From the NCBI RefSeq assembly GCF_029945925.1, contig NZ_JAQSDN010000043.1, positions 78,398 to 142,397 of the forward strand: 64,000 bases of DNA, written 5' to 3'. Positions 55,108-64,000 of this stretch are shown in pieces (within the stretch, counting starts at the first letter, position 1; the number at the start of each line of letters is the position of its first letter). The position numbers and the translations under genes were made by a program. The notes beneath the pieces were generated by a model. The model had not been told where the DNA came from. It searched no databases and was given only the letters and a program-made list of their open reading frames with translations. This DNA comes from Polaromonas sp. Its GTDB lineage: Bacteria; Pseudomonadota; Gammaproteobacteria; Burkholderiales; Burkholderiaceae_C.

Positions 55108-56616
55108 TCAGACGCTGGATTTTACCCAGCCAAATTTACTCAACACAATGAGTCGCAATTTTGAAGATAAAGCGGTAGCCACCATGGCGGCTGTGAATGC
55201 TAAAAATATTCCAAAAATCAGTTTTCCGTAAACAGAATGCACCATCGCCTGAGACCATAGCCCGCCCAGTAAACCAACAATTGCGGTCACGATAAAAGGG
55301 ATGCCCACATCTTGAAAGAACCAGGCAAAAGCGATCCCCTTAAGCAAATGACGATGCGTCAGCCACGTACCAATTATCAAGTACACCACGTGCAAAGCCA
55401 GCCATGCCATGGCTGCTCCCTGTGCCCCCCGTGTCAAGGTTAACAGAACAATCAAGGGCACCAGCAAAATGATCAAGATCAGCGTGATGAAAATGGGCAG
55501 ACGCGTTTCTCCATATGCCAATTGCAGCGCATAAGGCATATACATGATGCCATGCAAAGCTGATCCGACCACCAGCAGCTTTACAAGAGGCGCAACGCTC
55601 TCTGCGATTCCCACGTTGCCCGTCCATGCGGTTAGAAGCTCTTCAGCGAAAAGTACCAGAAACATTGCAAGGGGAAAAAGCACGATCGCCAAGACTCGGG
55701 TACTTAAACGGTAGGCCTCTTCAAGTTGAAGAGTATTGCCGCTTGCCACCATTGCCGAAAACCGCGGATAGATGACGTTGAAAAATGGTGTGACCACCGC
55801 ATACAAGCCGCTCACAACTACGGTTGCGAGCATATATTTCCCAAACTCTTCCAGTCCTAGCAACTTACTCAGAATGACCTTGTCCAACTGGGACAATATG
55901 ATTCCAGATAACGCGATCAAGCTCATTCCGGCCGAAAAACGCCAAACCTTTTTTAGTGCGCTCCAATCAAATCTCTGAAACTGTTCAACACCCATGACCT
56001 GCCATGCTGCCATACGCATAATTCCTGCGTAGACAAGACCTACTACCGCCTGCCAGATAAAGAACGCTTCAATAGTTGGAGATATAAATTCGAGTATGCC
56101 TATCGCGCCCAAACTTCCAAGGGTCACCATTACAATATTGATACTGCTCGATACTGCCAGGCGTTGTGCTCCCAATAGAGCTCCTTGGTATAGTCCAACT
56201 GGCCAACGAGCAGCGACAACAACTCCCATCAAAACTACAGCATGGGAAACAGTATCCGGCGATAATTTATTTAACTGCAACCAATATTGCGAGATGAATG
56301 GCGCAAAAATGAAAACTGCTACGGCGATTGCAACCGCCATTGCCCAATAGATAACTGCGAGGGTATGTAGGAGACTTCTGGCCTCGCGCATGTTACCGGA
56401 CGCCGTACAGCGTGCAACCTCGCGGTTGATCGTTGGCGCCATGCCCATATCCAGCAACTGAAACAACGCCTGAGTCGTGACAAAAAACCCGATCAACCCA
56501 TAAGACTCAATACCCAAGTATTTAAGATACAGTGGTACAACCGCCAGACTGAGAATTGCCGACCACCCCGAGTTGGCCAGCCCCACGAGCAAATTGCGTT
56601 CCAATCTCACGTGCAC
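55108..56616 (-). CDS. oligosaccharide flippase (Wzx/MATE-like)
   Basis: ~12 hydrophobic segments; LNLGLV-type Wzx N-terminus (NLLVGLANSGWSAILSLAVVPLYLKYLGIESYGLIGFF). Confidence 0.9.
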   Translation of the reverse strand: MHVRLERNLLVGLANSGWSAILSLAVVPLYLKYLGIESYGLIGFFVTTQALFQLLDMGMAPTINREVARCTASGNMREARSLLHTLAVIYWAMAVAIAVAVFIFAPFISQYWLQLNKLSPDTVSHAVVLMGVVVAARWPVGLYQGALLGAQRLAVSSSINIVMVTLGSLGAIGILEFISPTIEAFFIWQAVVGLVYAGIMRMAAWQVMGVEQFQRFDWSALKKVWRFSAGMSLIALSGIILSQLDKVILSKLLGLEEFGKYMLATVVVSGLYAVVTPFFNVIYPRFSAMVASGNTLQLEEAYRLSTRVLAIVLFPLAMFLVLFAEELLTAWTGNVGIAESVAPLVKLLVVGSALHGIMYMPYALQLAYGETRLPIFITLILIILLVPLIVLLTLTRGAQGAAMAWLALHVVYLIIGTWLTHRHLLKGIAFAWFFQDVGIPFIVTAIVGLLGGLWSQAMVHSVYGKLIFGIFLAFTAAMVATALSSKLRLIVLSKFGWVKSSV

Positions 56617-57702
56617 TTACTCGTGATAGGCATTCGCATAGTAGCCGTGCTTTTTCACCAGTTCATCACGTTCTGCGGATTTGAGGTCTTCGCGCACCAT
56701 CTCCTGAACCAGTTCGAAAAAAGTGATCTTGGGTTCCCAGCCGAGCTTGGCTTTGGCCTTGGAGGGATCTCCGAGAAGAGTTTCAACCTCCGTGGGTCTG
56801 AAGTAACGTGGATCCACCGAAACAATACATTTCCTGGACGCGTTATAGCCCTTCTCCTGCAGCCCCTCTCCCTCCCACCGAATGTCCATGCCCAGCTCTT
56901 TCGCTGCAATGCTGACAAAATCGCGAACACTGTATTGCACTCCGGTGGCAATCACAAAGTCCTCCGGCTGTTCTTGCTGCAGCATGAGCCACTGCATTTC
57001 TACATAGTCCTTGGCGTGACCCCAGTCGCGCAAGGCATTCAGGTTGCCCAGGTAGAGATGTTCTTGCAAGCCCAGCTTGATGCGAGCCAAGGCTCTTGTG
57101 ATTTTCCGGGTGACAAAGTTTTCTCCACGAATGGGGGATTCATGATTGAAAAGAATCCCGTTACACGCATACATACCATATGCCTCGCGGTAGTTGACGG
57201 TGATCCAGTATGCATACAACTTCGCGACCGCATAAGGTGAACGCGGGTAAAAAGGCGTGGTTTCCTTCTGCGGTATTTCCTGAACCAGGCCATACAGCTC
57301 AGAAGTTGACGCTTGGTAAAAGCGCGTTTTCTTCTCCAGGCCCAAAATCCGGATGGCTTCAAGCATGCGCAACGGCCCCATTGCGTCCACGTCTGCGGTG
57401 TATTCTGGTGACTCAAAGCTCACGGCCACGTGGCTCATGGCGGCAAGGTTGTAGATTTCGTCGGGCTGAATCTTCTGGATCAGACGAACCAGGTTCGAGG
57501 AATCCGTCAAGTCACCGTGATGCAGGAAAAAGCGCACATCTTCCTCATGCGGGTCATGGTACAGATGGTCAATTCTGGCGGTGTTGAACGACGATGCCCG
57601 GCGCTTGATGCCGTGCACAACATAGCCTTTGCTCAACAGAAGCTCTGCCAGGTAGGCGCCGTCCTGCCCTGTGACGCCAGTGATTAATGCAGTTTTTTTC
57701 AT
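56617..57702 (-). CDS. gmd: GDP-mannose 4,6-dehydratase
   Basis: [92 protein letters not shown]. Confidence 0.96.
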   Translation of the reverse strand: MKKTALITGVTGQDGAYLAELLLSKGYVVHGIKRRASSFNTARIDHLYHDPHEEDVRFFLHHGDLTDSSNLVRLIQKIQPDEIYNLAAMSHVAVSFESPEYTADVDAMGPLRMLEAIRILGLEKKTRFYQASTSELYGLVQEIPQKETTPFYPRSPYAVAKLYAYWITVNYREAYGMYACNGILFNHESPIRGENFVTRKITRALARIKLGLQEHLYLGNLNALRDWGHAKDYVEMQWLMLQQEQPEDFVIATGVQYSVRDFVSIAAKELGMDIRWEGEGLQEKGYNASRKCIVSVDPRYFRPTEVETLLGDPSKAKAKLGWEPKITFFELVQEMVREDLKSAERDELVKKHGYYANAYHE

Positions 57703-57779
57703 GGGGGATTTTCAGTTTGACTTGATATTGTCGAGGTCTTGGGCAGTGCGCTATCCGGCGTCACAATCCCACTTTTTCT

Positions 57780-58727
57780 TCAAAGACTGTTAGATCGGTA
57801 CCAATCGGAATAATGCCTCAACCCGACTTCAAACTCAACGGGGCGCGTAAAGCCCATATCCAGCAGTTTGCGAGGGTCGTAGTTGCAAAGCGGATTCACA
57901 TTGTTTCTGCCGAGTAGTTTTAAAAAGAGGGAAAGCAGATGCAGTGGAATGGAAATCGTTGGGATACGGTAGTCGGTCAATCCGAGCTGGCGCATAAGAA
58001 ACTGCTCTACATCAGCAAAATTGTTTCTGGAATTATCGTCTTCTGAAATTATAAAAATCCCGCCCCCAAAATTCTCTTTGTATTCGACCATGAAGATCAC
58101 CGCGGCAACCACGTTGCCCACGTGAACTAGATTCATGCGGCGCCTGTTGAAAAGGCAAGACTTCAAATAATTGCGTATAGTTTTCCTGGCCATCAGGTTG
58201 CCGATGAGTTTTTTCAACGACCCCCCTTCCGGGCCAAAAACGGAAGTAGGACGCAAAATCGCAACATCAAAACTACCGACTGCAGCATCAACCACGGCTT
58301 TTTCGATCTTCAGTTTGGTAACGCCATACTCACTCACCGGATTACAAGGCGTTTCCTCGGTAATGATGTTGTCGGGCACGCGCCCCACGACGGCGGCCGT
58401 GCTGCAATGAATCAGGCGTCTTATGTTTGCATCCTTGCACGCCTCGAGCAAATTGGCAGTCGCGGCGAGATTTTCACTTTCACCTCCCCCCTGAAGGTAA
58501 GCAAGGTGCACAACAGTACAGCCGGGCTCCAGGAACCCCTTCAAGGAATCCGGCATGAAAAGATTTCCTTCAACGACCTCGACACCGGAACCAAATTGCG
58601 CGGACCCAGGGGTCCGTTGATTCCGCCTGGAAAGTACCTTGATACGGACATTTCCAAGCCGCCTGAGCTGGGCAACAAGATGTCTTCCTATGTACCCGGA
58701 GGCACCCGTGATAGCAACTGTTTCCAT
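57780..58727 (-). CDS. NAD-dependent epimerase/dehydratase family protein
   Basis: METVAITGASGYIGRHLVAQLRRLGN; STAAVVGRVPDN; EYGVTKLKIEKAVV. Confidence 0.88.
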   Translation of the reverse strand: METVAITGASGYIGRHLVAQLRRLGNVRIKVLSRRNQRTPGSAQFGSGVEVVEGNLFMPDSLKGFLEPGCTVVHLAYLQGGGESENLAATANLLEACKDANIRRLIHCSTAAVVGRVPDNIITEETPCNPVSEYGVTKLKIEKAVVDAAVGSFDVAILRPTSVFGPEGGSLKKLIGNLMARKTIRNYLKSCLFNRRRMNLVHVGNVVAAVIFMVEYKENFGGGIFIISEDDNSRNNFADVEQFLMRQLGLTDYRIPTISIPLHLLSLFLKLLGRNNVNPLCNYDPRKLLDMGFTRPVEFEVGLRHYSDWYRSNSL

Positions 58728-58732
58728 AGGTC

Positions 58733-60898
58733 TCACAACTTCCAATATTCACCAACAGACTCATACGGCTTTCCCTTCAAGCCCAATTTGAAGGCGGCAA
58801 TTCCAGGCGTATCGTCTTCATTGATCCCCCCCAGATCGAACCACTCCAGACCCAATTGTTTGAGAGACACCGTGGCGTTCCACAACAAATACTGATTCGC
58901 CTTGAGGCGCCGGCCAGCAGGGCCGTTCCAGCCAAGCAGATAGGTCGCCGCGGCCCCATGACGAACCAGACAAATGCCTCCAACAGCCTCTTCGCCATGC
59001 ATGGCGCGCAATATGAGCAACTGGGATTCTGCAGGCAAATGGGCACGCAAGGCCAGTAACAAGGCTACAGGAGCACCTGTAAAGCCTTTCTCCAGCATCA
59101 GCTCCCGATATCTTTCCATCATCCATTCGAAGAGGTAGTCATCACTGCCAGACTCCAGGCGCAAGCCATGCTTTTCAGCGGATATCAACGCAGTGCGCCA
59201 TTTGCCATCAAGTTTTTTCCGCAGTTCACTCAACTCCATCCTCAAGTCAATCCACACCGATTCCCATGCTACCGGGGAAAACTGGCGAAAGCCCAACCCC
59301 GCCATCAGGTCCAGATGCGGCCCCGAGAGGTCAAGCTCCGGCGCTGCGGCAAGGACCTTGCCGCGGAAGACGTTTCCCAAGCTTGCCAGTTCCGTCCAGA
59401 CTGCCGTCACTTCCGCCAAACCCGGCGGTTTCAAAAATAGAGGACCCCGATTGATGCGTGAAACACGCAGTATCCCGGCTACAGACTTTTGCAGCAGCTG
59501 CACGAAGGCAATGATCTCACCTCCGCGGTAAAAAACGCCGCGCTTCACTCGCCAGCCAGAATCCGCCAATTTGGCTTCGCCATACGCCCAGCTTTGAAGC
59601 AGGCTGGAACGACCGGACTGCACCATCCACTCGCTCCACTGACCCGGGGATGCATCGCCCCAAACAAGCCGAAGCTGCGATTGCCCCCCTGGAGGCGGGC
59701 CGGACGGACCGCGATGTCTTACCATCTCCCGCACAACCAGGCTCTGATGTACCGGCAGGTATACCCGCGTGTGACGTAAATGCCAAGCGTTGGCGTGCTG
59801 CTCCCTGTCCAGCATCACTTCAGGCGGCAAATCGGGCCACGTCGTCACCGGCAAGCCCTGGCCCTGCCAACGGTCGTACATGGCTTCGGCGCGGCGGATG
59901 GAGTCAGCCTGATAAGCGCCAAGGTAAGGTGTCCACGCCCGGCTCTCAGATCGCTCGGCGAGCATGGGCAAGTCGCCCACACTCGCATTATCGTCGACGA
60001 GCAAGGCATCCCAGAGCAGTTGGTGACGCTGACGGTGTCGAGCTACCCGGCCAAGGTCGCCAATCAGCCCCCCCAACAGGCGCCGGCCAAGCCCGCTCGG
60101 CGAGGGTGCAACCACCGCCTGAGCCGCAGCCTCGCTCGAGTCCGGGGACTCGGCAAATGGCGTGGTCATCCCGCGCAGCCCGCGAAAACCCAGTTTTTGC
60201 AGTACACGCTTGGTCAGCCAGAACCACGCGTGGACTTGACTGCTTTTGACGGCCGGACCCATTTGCTGTTGCAAATCGCGAAGCTGGCCAGCCCAGGTGA
60301 GAGGTGGGCCAAAAGACGTGACGATGGCTTGCCCCAAAACTCCCGGACCATTTGGGCGCACCACCAATACGGCACCATCCGGGACAGACAGGTGCTTGTG
60401 GGGGCTGTAAATGACGAAATCGCCGCCAGATCCAACGCCATCCAGCGGACGCAACACATGTGCAGCGTCCTCAATCAACCATGCCCCGTAGTGTCGGCAA
60501 AAGTCGCTTGCCGGCGCAGGATGCACGGGGCGGCCGAAATAGTGGACCAGCAAAAACATGTCCGGGGGGTTGATCCCCGCCAACTTCCGACACGCAACCA
60601 TGTCGGGCTCCATTTGGGGGGTCAGCGGGTAAAACACCAGCTTGAACCCCGTCAGCCGCAATGCATGCAAAGAAGAATTACAGAAAAAGTCCGGCAACCA
60701 GGCCGTTGGCTGAGTTGAGGACGTCCGACTTTTCCGCCATAGCGCAATGAGCGCAAGGGACCAGGCGGACCGCGACAGCCAGCCGGCACTCTCGCCGTCC
60801 CGATGCCATGGCGCCGCGAGCGCCGCATCAGGGAGCGGCCGGCGCATCATTGCACCGAAAAGCTTGCTCCAGGCAGGCAAAGGAGCCTGGGTCATCAT
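58733..60898 (-). CDS. fusion: DegT/DnrJ/EryC1-like PLP aminotransferase-fold domain + FemAB/GNAT-like acyl(aminoacyl)transferase domain
   Basis: 721-aa ORF. N-part: WLIEDAAHVLRPLDGVGSGGDFVIYSPHKHLSVPDGAVLVV. C-part from LVWGDASPGQW: SSLLQSWAYGEAKLADSGWRVKRGVF...KLDGKWRTALISAEKHGL...DLGGINEDDTPGIAAFKLGLKGKPYESVGEYWKL. Confidence 0.85.
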   Translation of the reverse strand: MMTQAPLPAWSKLFGAMMRRPLPDAALAAPWHRDGESAGWLSRSAWSLALIALWRKSRTSSTQPTAWLPDFFCNSSLHALRLTGFKLVFYPLTPQMEPDMVACRKLAGINPPDMFLLVHYFGRPVHPAPASDFCRHYGAWLIEDAAHVLRPLDGVGSGGDFVIYSPHKHLSVPDGAVLVVRPNGPGVLGQAIVTSFGPPLTWAGQLRDLQQQMGPAVKSSQVHAWFWLTKRVLQKLGFRGLRGMTTPFAESPDSSEAAAQAVVAPSPSGLGRRLLGGLIGDLGRVARHRQRHQLLWDALLVDDNASVGDLPMLAERSESRAWTPYLGAYQADSIRRAEAMYDRWQGQGLPVTTWPDLPPEVMLDREQHANAWHLRHTRVYLPVHQSLVVREMVRHRGPSGPPPGGQSQLRLVWGDASPGQWSEWMVQSGRSSLLQSWAYGEAKLADSGWRVKRGVFYRGGEIIAFVQLLQKSVAGILRVSRINRGPLFLKPPGLAEVTAVWTELASLGNVFRGKVLAAAPELDLSGPHLDLMAGLGFRQFSPVAWESVWIDLRMELSELRKKLDGKWRTALISAEKHGLRLESGSDDYLFEWMMERYRELMLEKGFTGAPVALLLALRAHLPAESQLLILRAMHGEEAVGGICLVRHGAAATYLLGWNGPAGRRLKANQYLLWNATVSLKQLGLEWFDLGGINEDDTPGIAAFKLGLKGKPYESVGEYWKL

Positions 60899-61785
60899 TC
60901 GCGGAGATTCCAGGCATCCAGCCTTGCTCGTGACGGGGCGTAATGGGCATCTGCTGCGCCCTCAAGAAACGCGCCCAGAAGCTTGTTGGGAAATACCGTG
61001 TAATTGGAAAATTCGTCCTGAAATTCGGCTGAATCGCGCCGCAACGCAAACGGCGAGCCCCCCTGTGCATTGTCTCCGCGCAACCCGCTGTAAATGAAGC
61101 GGAAACGGCGCCTCGCCACGGCCAGAGCCTCCTCACTGAAACTCGCAAGATTTCCGAAGGTGTAGGAAAAATGATCGATGGAGACACCAAGACGTTGCTC
61201 CAGCGTGTCGGCGCTCGACGTGATTTCCCGCTCCAGCCCGTCGGGGGAATCAACGCCAGACAAGCGCGCATGGGTGCCCGTGTGGCAGCCAATGGCGTGC
61301 CCCTGCTCCAGCAGCGCTTCAAGATCGCCCCAGCCCATGTTGCCCCAGTGCGCCGGCAGCTCCTCCGCGCGTGTCCCCGGGTAAATGCGCTCGGCAATCA
61401 GCCGTCGGGCCTCGAGGCGGTCCGTGATGCCCACAAGCCCGGAAACCGCAAAAAATAGTGCCTGAATGCCCATGGGGTTCAGTACTTCCTCCGCCACCAC
61501 ACGATTGGAGGTAAACCCATCGTCAAAAGTCAAAAGCAAATTGCGTCCGTGAATCGGCTCTTTGCCGGAGACCATCGATTCGAATTGCTCAACTGAAACG
61601 AAATTCCAGGAACGTTGCAGCCAACGCAGCTGGGAAGCAAAATTTGCCTGATCAGCAGGCGCAATATCATGATAGAGAAGAACCCGAAGCTGGTTCCCAG
61701 GCACAAGCCCAACTGATCGACCAACTGCCTTTAGCACCCTGACGGGGTAGTAGGCCGCAGCCAGAATATGGTGATGCAATGACAT
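60895..61785 (-). CDS. polysaccharide deacetylase (NodB/CE4-like) family protein
   Basis: LRVLLYHDIAPADQANFASQLRWLQ; LLLTFDDGFTSNRVVAEEVL; IGCHTGTHARLSG. Confidence 0.92.
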   Translation of the reverse strand: MSLHHHILAAAYYPVRVLKAVGRSVGLVPGNQLRVLLYHDIAPADQANFASQLRWLQRSWNFVSVEQFESMVSGKEPIHGRNLLLTFDDGFTSNRVVAEEVLNPMGIQALFFAVSGLVGITDRLEARRLIAERIYPGTRAEELPAHWGNMGWGDLEALLEQGHAIGCHTGTHARLSGVDSPDGLEREITSSADTLEQRLGVSIDHFSYTFGNLASFSEEALAVARRRFRFIYSGLRGDNAQGGSPFALRRDSAEFQDEFSNYTVFPNKLLGAFLEGAADAHYAPSRARLDAWNLRE

Positions 61786-61919
61786 TGCAATGACATCAGG
61801 CTTTGTTCAACTCAATGCTGCTCGGCAAACGGAATGAACCAAAGCGCGCAGAGAGTGAGGGGAGATGAGAAAACGTCATTGGAAGCAGATGCAAAAAAGC
61901 TGCGAAAAATAGGCCGGCC

Positions 61920-62777
61920 TCAGGGCTTTTGACAGTGAAAGGAACGCTGCCTGGCGAACCAACCGAGAAAACCAGCATTGTTCGACAGCAAGGCGTCAAG
62001 CTTACCAAACACGCTTCCCGGCCTCCCGGGCGCCGTAAAGCGTAACTCAGGGCTGTACAGTATTTCGGACCAGCGCTCCGAGACCGTGCTGCCGAAAGTG
62101 GCCGCAATGGACTCTTTTTGATCATCCGAGGCCCGGGCCAGCCAGAATGATCCCTCCACCCACCCTTTCGTCAGGTAACCCCGGCCAAGCAGGCGGCGGA
62201 GCCAACGAATGTGTGGCTGGACGTTCAGCGAATAGTTGGCAAATACACCGCCACTCTTGAGAACCCGACAAGCCTCTGACACGGCCTTGCCGAAATCAGG
62301 GATGTGCTGGAACGTCTGAACGGTCCAGATGCCGTCAAAACCGGCGAAGTTTTCGTCTATCGTGAACGGCAACGCAGTGGCGTCGGCATGCATGAGCCCC
62401 ACTTGATGGCCAACCAGACTGCCGAGTACATTCCTGGCGTGCGGCAGGTTCGAACGCACAAAATCCACAATTAGCACACCTACATCCGGACGTGTCTGCG
62501 CAATACGGCGCCAGTGCCAGCCCCAGCAACCGCCGACATCCAGAATCAGCCCGCCCCGCGGGATGGTCGCCAGGAAACGGTCGACCTCATGGTCCATCAC
62601 TGGTATCGAATGGCTGGCGCTGAGTGCAGCGAGATAATTGTCGTAGCACTCCGCGGCAACGCGCTCGCGCAGTTCGATTTCTGCTGATTGAGCCGTGCAC
62701 ACCATCGGCATGCCGCCATAAATCCCGTCGGAGTCAGCCTCGCGAGAATGAAGAAGATTTTCCAGCTGCGCAATCAT
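61920..62777 (-). CDS. class I SAM-dependent methyltransferase
   Basis: GGLILDVGGCWGWHWRRIAQTRPDVGVLIVDFV; VSEACRVLKSGGVFANYSL. Confidence 0.9.
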   Translation of the reverse strand: MIAQLENLLHSREADSDGIYGGMPMVCTAQSAEIELRERVAAECYDNYLAALSASHSIPVMDHEVDRFLATIPRGGLILDVGGCWGWHWRRIAQTRPDVGVLIVDFVRSNLPHARNVLGSLVGHQVGLMHADATALPFTIDENFAGFDGIWTVQTFQHIPDFGKAVSEACRVLKSGGVFANYSLNVQPHIRWLRRLLGRGYLTKGWVEGSFWLARASDDQKESIAATFGSTVSERWSEILYSPELRFTAPGRPGSVFGKLDALLSNNAGFLGWFARQRSFHCQKP

Positions 62778-62909
62778 GTGTTTTGGACCGCTTTCAATAG
62801 CCAATGCTTGGCGGGGAGATGCCGCAGAAACCCGGAGAAACAAACGTCCGTGTCGCACCCAAAATTTTTTGTTCCAGATCTGGCGACAAGTACATACAGA
62901 TTTTCGAAT

Positions 62910-63884
62910 TCAGGCAGTTTCCTTCGGAGTGACCGAACCAAACACGCCCCTGTGAATAGACTCAACAAACGCATAAGGCAAAAAACTTGCGCACCATATC
63001 AGGCAGGCCTTCAAATCGCGAACCGGATCATTGCGAATACGCTTTCGCGCCGCTACGCCTTGCCCTTTTTTCCAGTACATCTTCGCCTCTGCAAGTGCCA
63101 GCCCATGCCATGCCAATGTCACGTCACGGGAATAGGTTTCGACAATTTTTGGCAGTTGCTCAAGCTTTTCAAGCATGCTTTTGGTTTCATGGATAAACGA
63201 TTCAGGCGCCTTCCAGGTGAGGCTCTGATCGTGTACCCGCCATTTCGCAAGGACATCCGGCGAGAAATCAATTTTCCAGTCCAAACCAACCCGTACAAAA
63301 AGATCGTGCTCCTCGATCATGTTGAAGTTCACATCGAACCAGTGATCCAGCGAATCCAGCGCAGTCTTTCTCACAACTGCCGTCTCAAGGGAGACCAGAT
63401 AGTTATTCAACAAATCTGGAAATCGATACCCTCTGTAAGGCGTCTTTCCTGAATAAAGTCGCTTCTGGAATCCTTCTTCATTGAAGAAATAGGTGTCCGA
63501 GTAAACAAGCCCCACGTCCTTGTCCGCCACGAACAGGGGGACCTGGCGCTCAAGCTTTGTAGGCAACCAGAGATCATCACAGTCCAGGAAAGCGATGAAC
63601 TCGCCCCGACTTTGGGCAATAGCCAGATTGCGGGCGTGTCCTAGCGGCACGGTGGTGTCCCCCCGAAAGTAACGCAGGCGACCATCCCCATAAGACTGGG
63701 CAATCGCTGCACTGTTGTCACTGGAGGCGTTGTCCCAGAAAATAATCTCCCAGTGCGGATAAGTCTGCGCGTATACGGAATCTATCGCTTCCCGCAGGTA
63801 CTTTGCACTATTGAGGCAATTCATGATGACGCTCACCACGGGCGGCACGGCTTGACCCGGCATCGACACCTGCTGGGTGTTCAT
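62910..63884 (-). CDS. glycosyltransferase family 2 protein
   Basis: PVVSVIMNCLNSAKYLREAIDSVYAQTYPHWEIIFWDNASSDNSAAIAQSY; GEFIAFLDCDDLWLPTKLERQ. Confidence 0.95.
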   Translation of the reverse strand: MNTQQVSMPGQAVPPVVSVIMNCLNSAKYLREAIDSVYAQTYPHWEIIFWDNASSDNSAAIAQSYGDGRLRYFRGDTTVPLGHARNLAIAQSRGEFIAFLDCDDLWLPTKLERQVPLFVADKDVGLVYSDTYFFNEEGFQKRLYSGKTPYRGYRFPDLLNNYLVSLETAVVRKTALDSLDHWFDVNFNMIEEHDLFVRVGLDWKIDFSPDVLAKWRVHDQSLTWKAPESFIHETKSMLEKLEQLPKIVETYSRDVTLAWHGLALAEAKMYWKKGQGVAARKRIRNDPVRDLKACLIWCASFLPYAFVESIHRGVFGSVTPKETA

Positions 63885-64000
63885 TGGATCAGGGCTTTCA
63901 AATGAACACACACGGCTTCGACATCCTTTTCTGTAAGGTCCACGTGTAGCGGCAATGTAAGCAGCTCAGGGAATGTCCGGTCAGTTACCGGCAATGGCAA
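63881..64000 (-). CDS. C-terminal end of a DegT/DnrJ/EryC1/StrS aminotransferase, truncated by window edge
   Basis: Manual minus-strand translation ...LPLPVTDRTFPELLTLPLHVDLTEKDVEAVCVHLKALIQ*; ATGA overlap with downstream GT2. Confidence 0.7.
   Translation of the reverse strand: MPLPVTDRTFPELLTLPLHVDLTEKDVEAVCVHLKALIQ

Noticed and set aside
1-64000. CRISPR arrays, tRNA/rRNA genes, prophage, toxin-antitoxin or known defence systems
   Set aside because: Looked for; no regularly spaced direct repeats, tRNA cloverleaf, integrase, or defence-protein motifs were recognised. A tRNAscan/DefenseFinder run would be needed for certainty.

Overview
This 64-kb window is a high-GC chromosomal segment. 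Family content and intergenic repeat style suggest Burkholderiales/Comamonadaceae (inference). No rRNA, tRNA, CRISPR, phage or classical IS transposase was recognised. Main blocks: (1) ~1-18.5 kb: acyl-CoA/beta-oxidation genes mostly on the minus strand (carboxyltransferase, SDRs, enoyl-CoA hydratase, thioesterase, thiolase, FadB-like protein, acyl-CoA dehydrogenase), with two TetR regulators and an ECF42-type sigma factor next to a VOC/SRPBCC/YciI(DGPF) cluster; (2) 18.6-21 kb: a hybrid PAS sensor kinase; (3) 21-33 kb: divergent sugar-acid catabolic clusters (FAH, two SDRs, enolase-superfamily dehydratase // GntR regulator, TRAP transporter DctPQM, UxaA-like dehydratase, Ldh-family and mannitol-DH-family oxidoreductases); (4) 33-37 kb: slmA, a TctDE-like two-component system, argB; (5) 37-64 kb: a large minus-strand surface-polysaccharide locus. 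Strongest hunt results: (a) a DUF559 endonuclease-like gene that exactly fills the space between two inverted palindromic repeats, whose arms match the arms of two gene-free REPIN-like doublets elsewhere in the window, so it may be an undescribed DUF559/REPIN mobile unit; (b) a ~130-nt structured repeat present four times, always 3-15 nt after a stop codon, same orientation, with stem sequences that differ between copies but stay complementary; (c) a ~90-nt palindromic intergenic repeat inserted in frame in the Rossmann region of the FadB-like protein; (d) two unusual fusions in the polysaccharide locus: Wzy-like polymerase plus GT4 glycosyltransferase, and DegT-like aminotransferase plus FemAB/GNAT-like acyltransferase next to a polysaccharide deacetylase. 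All calls come from reading the sequence and the ORF track; no searches were run.
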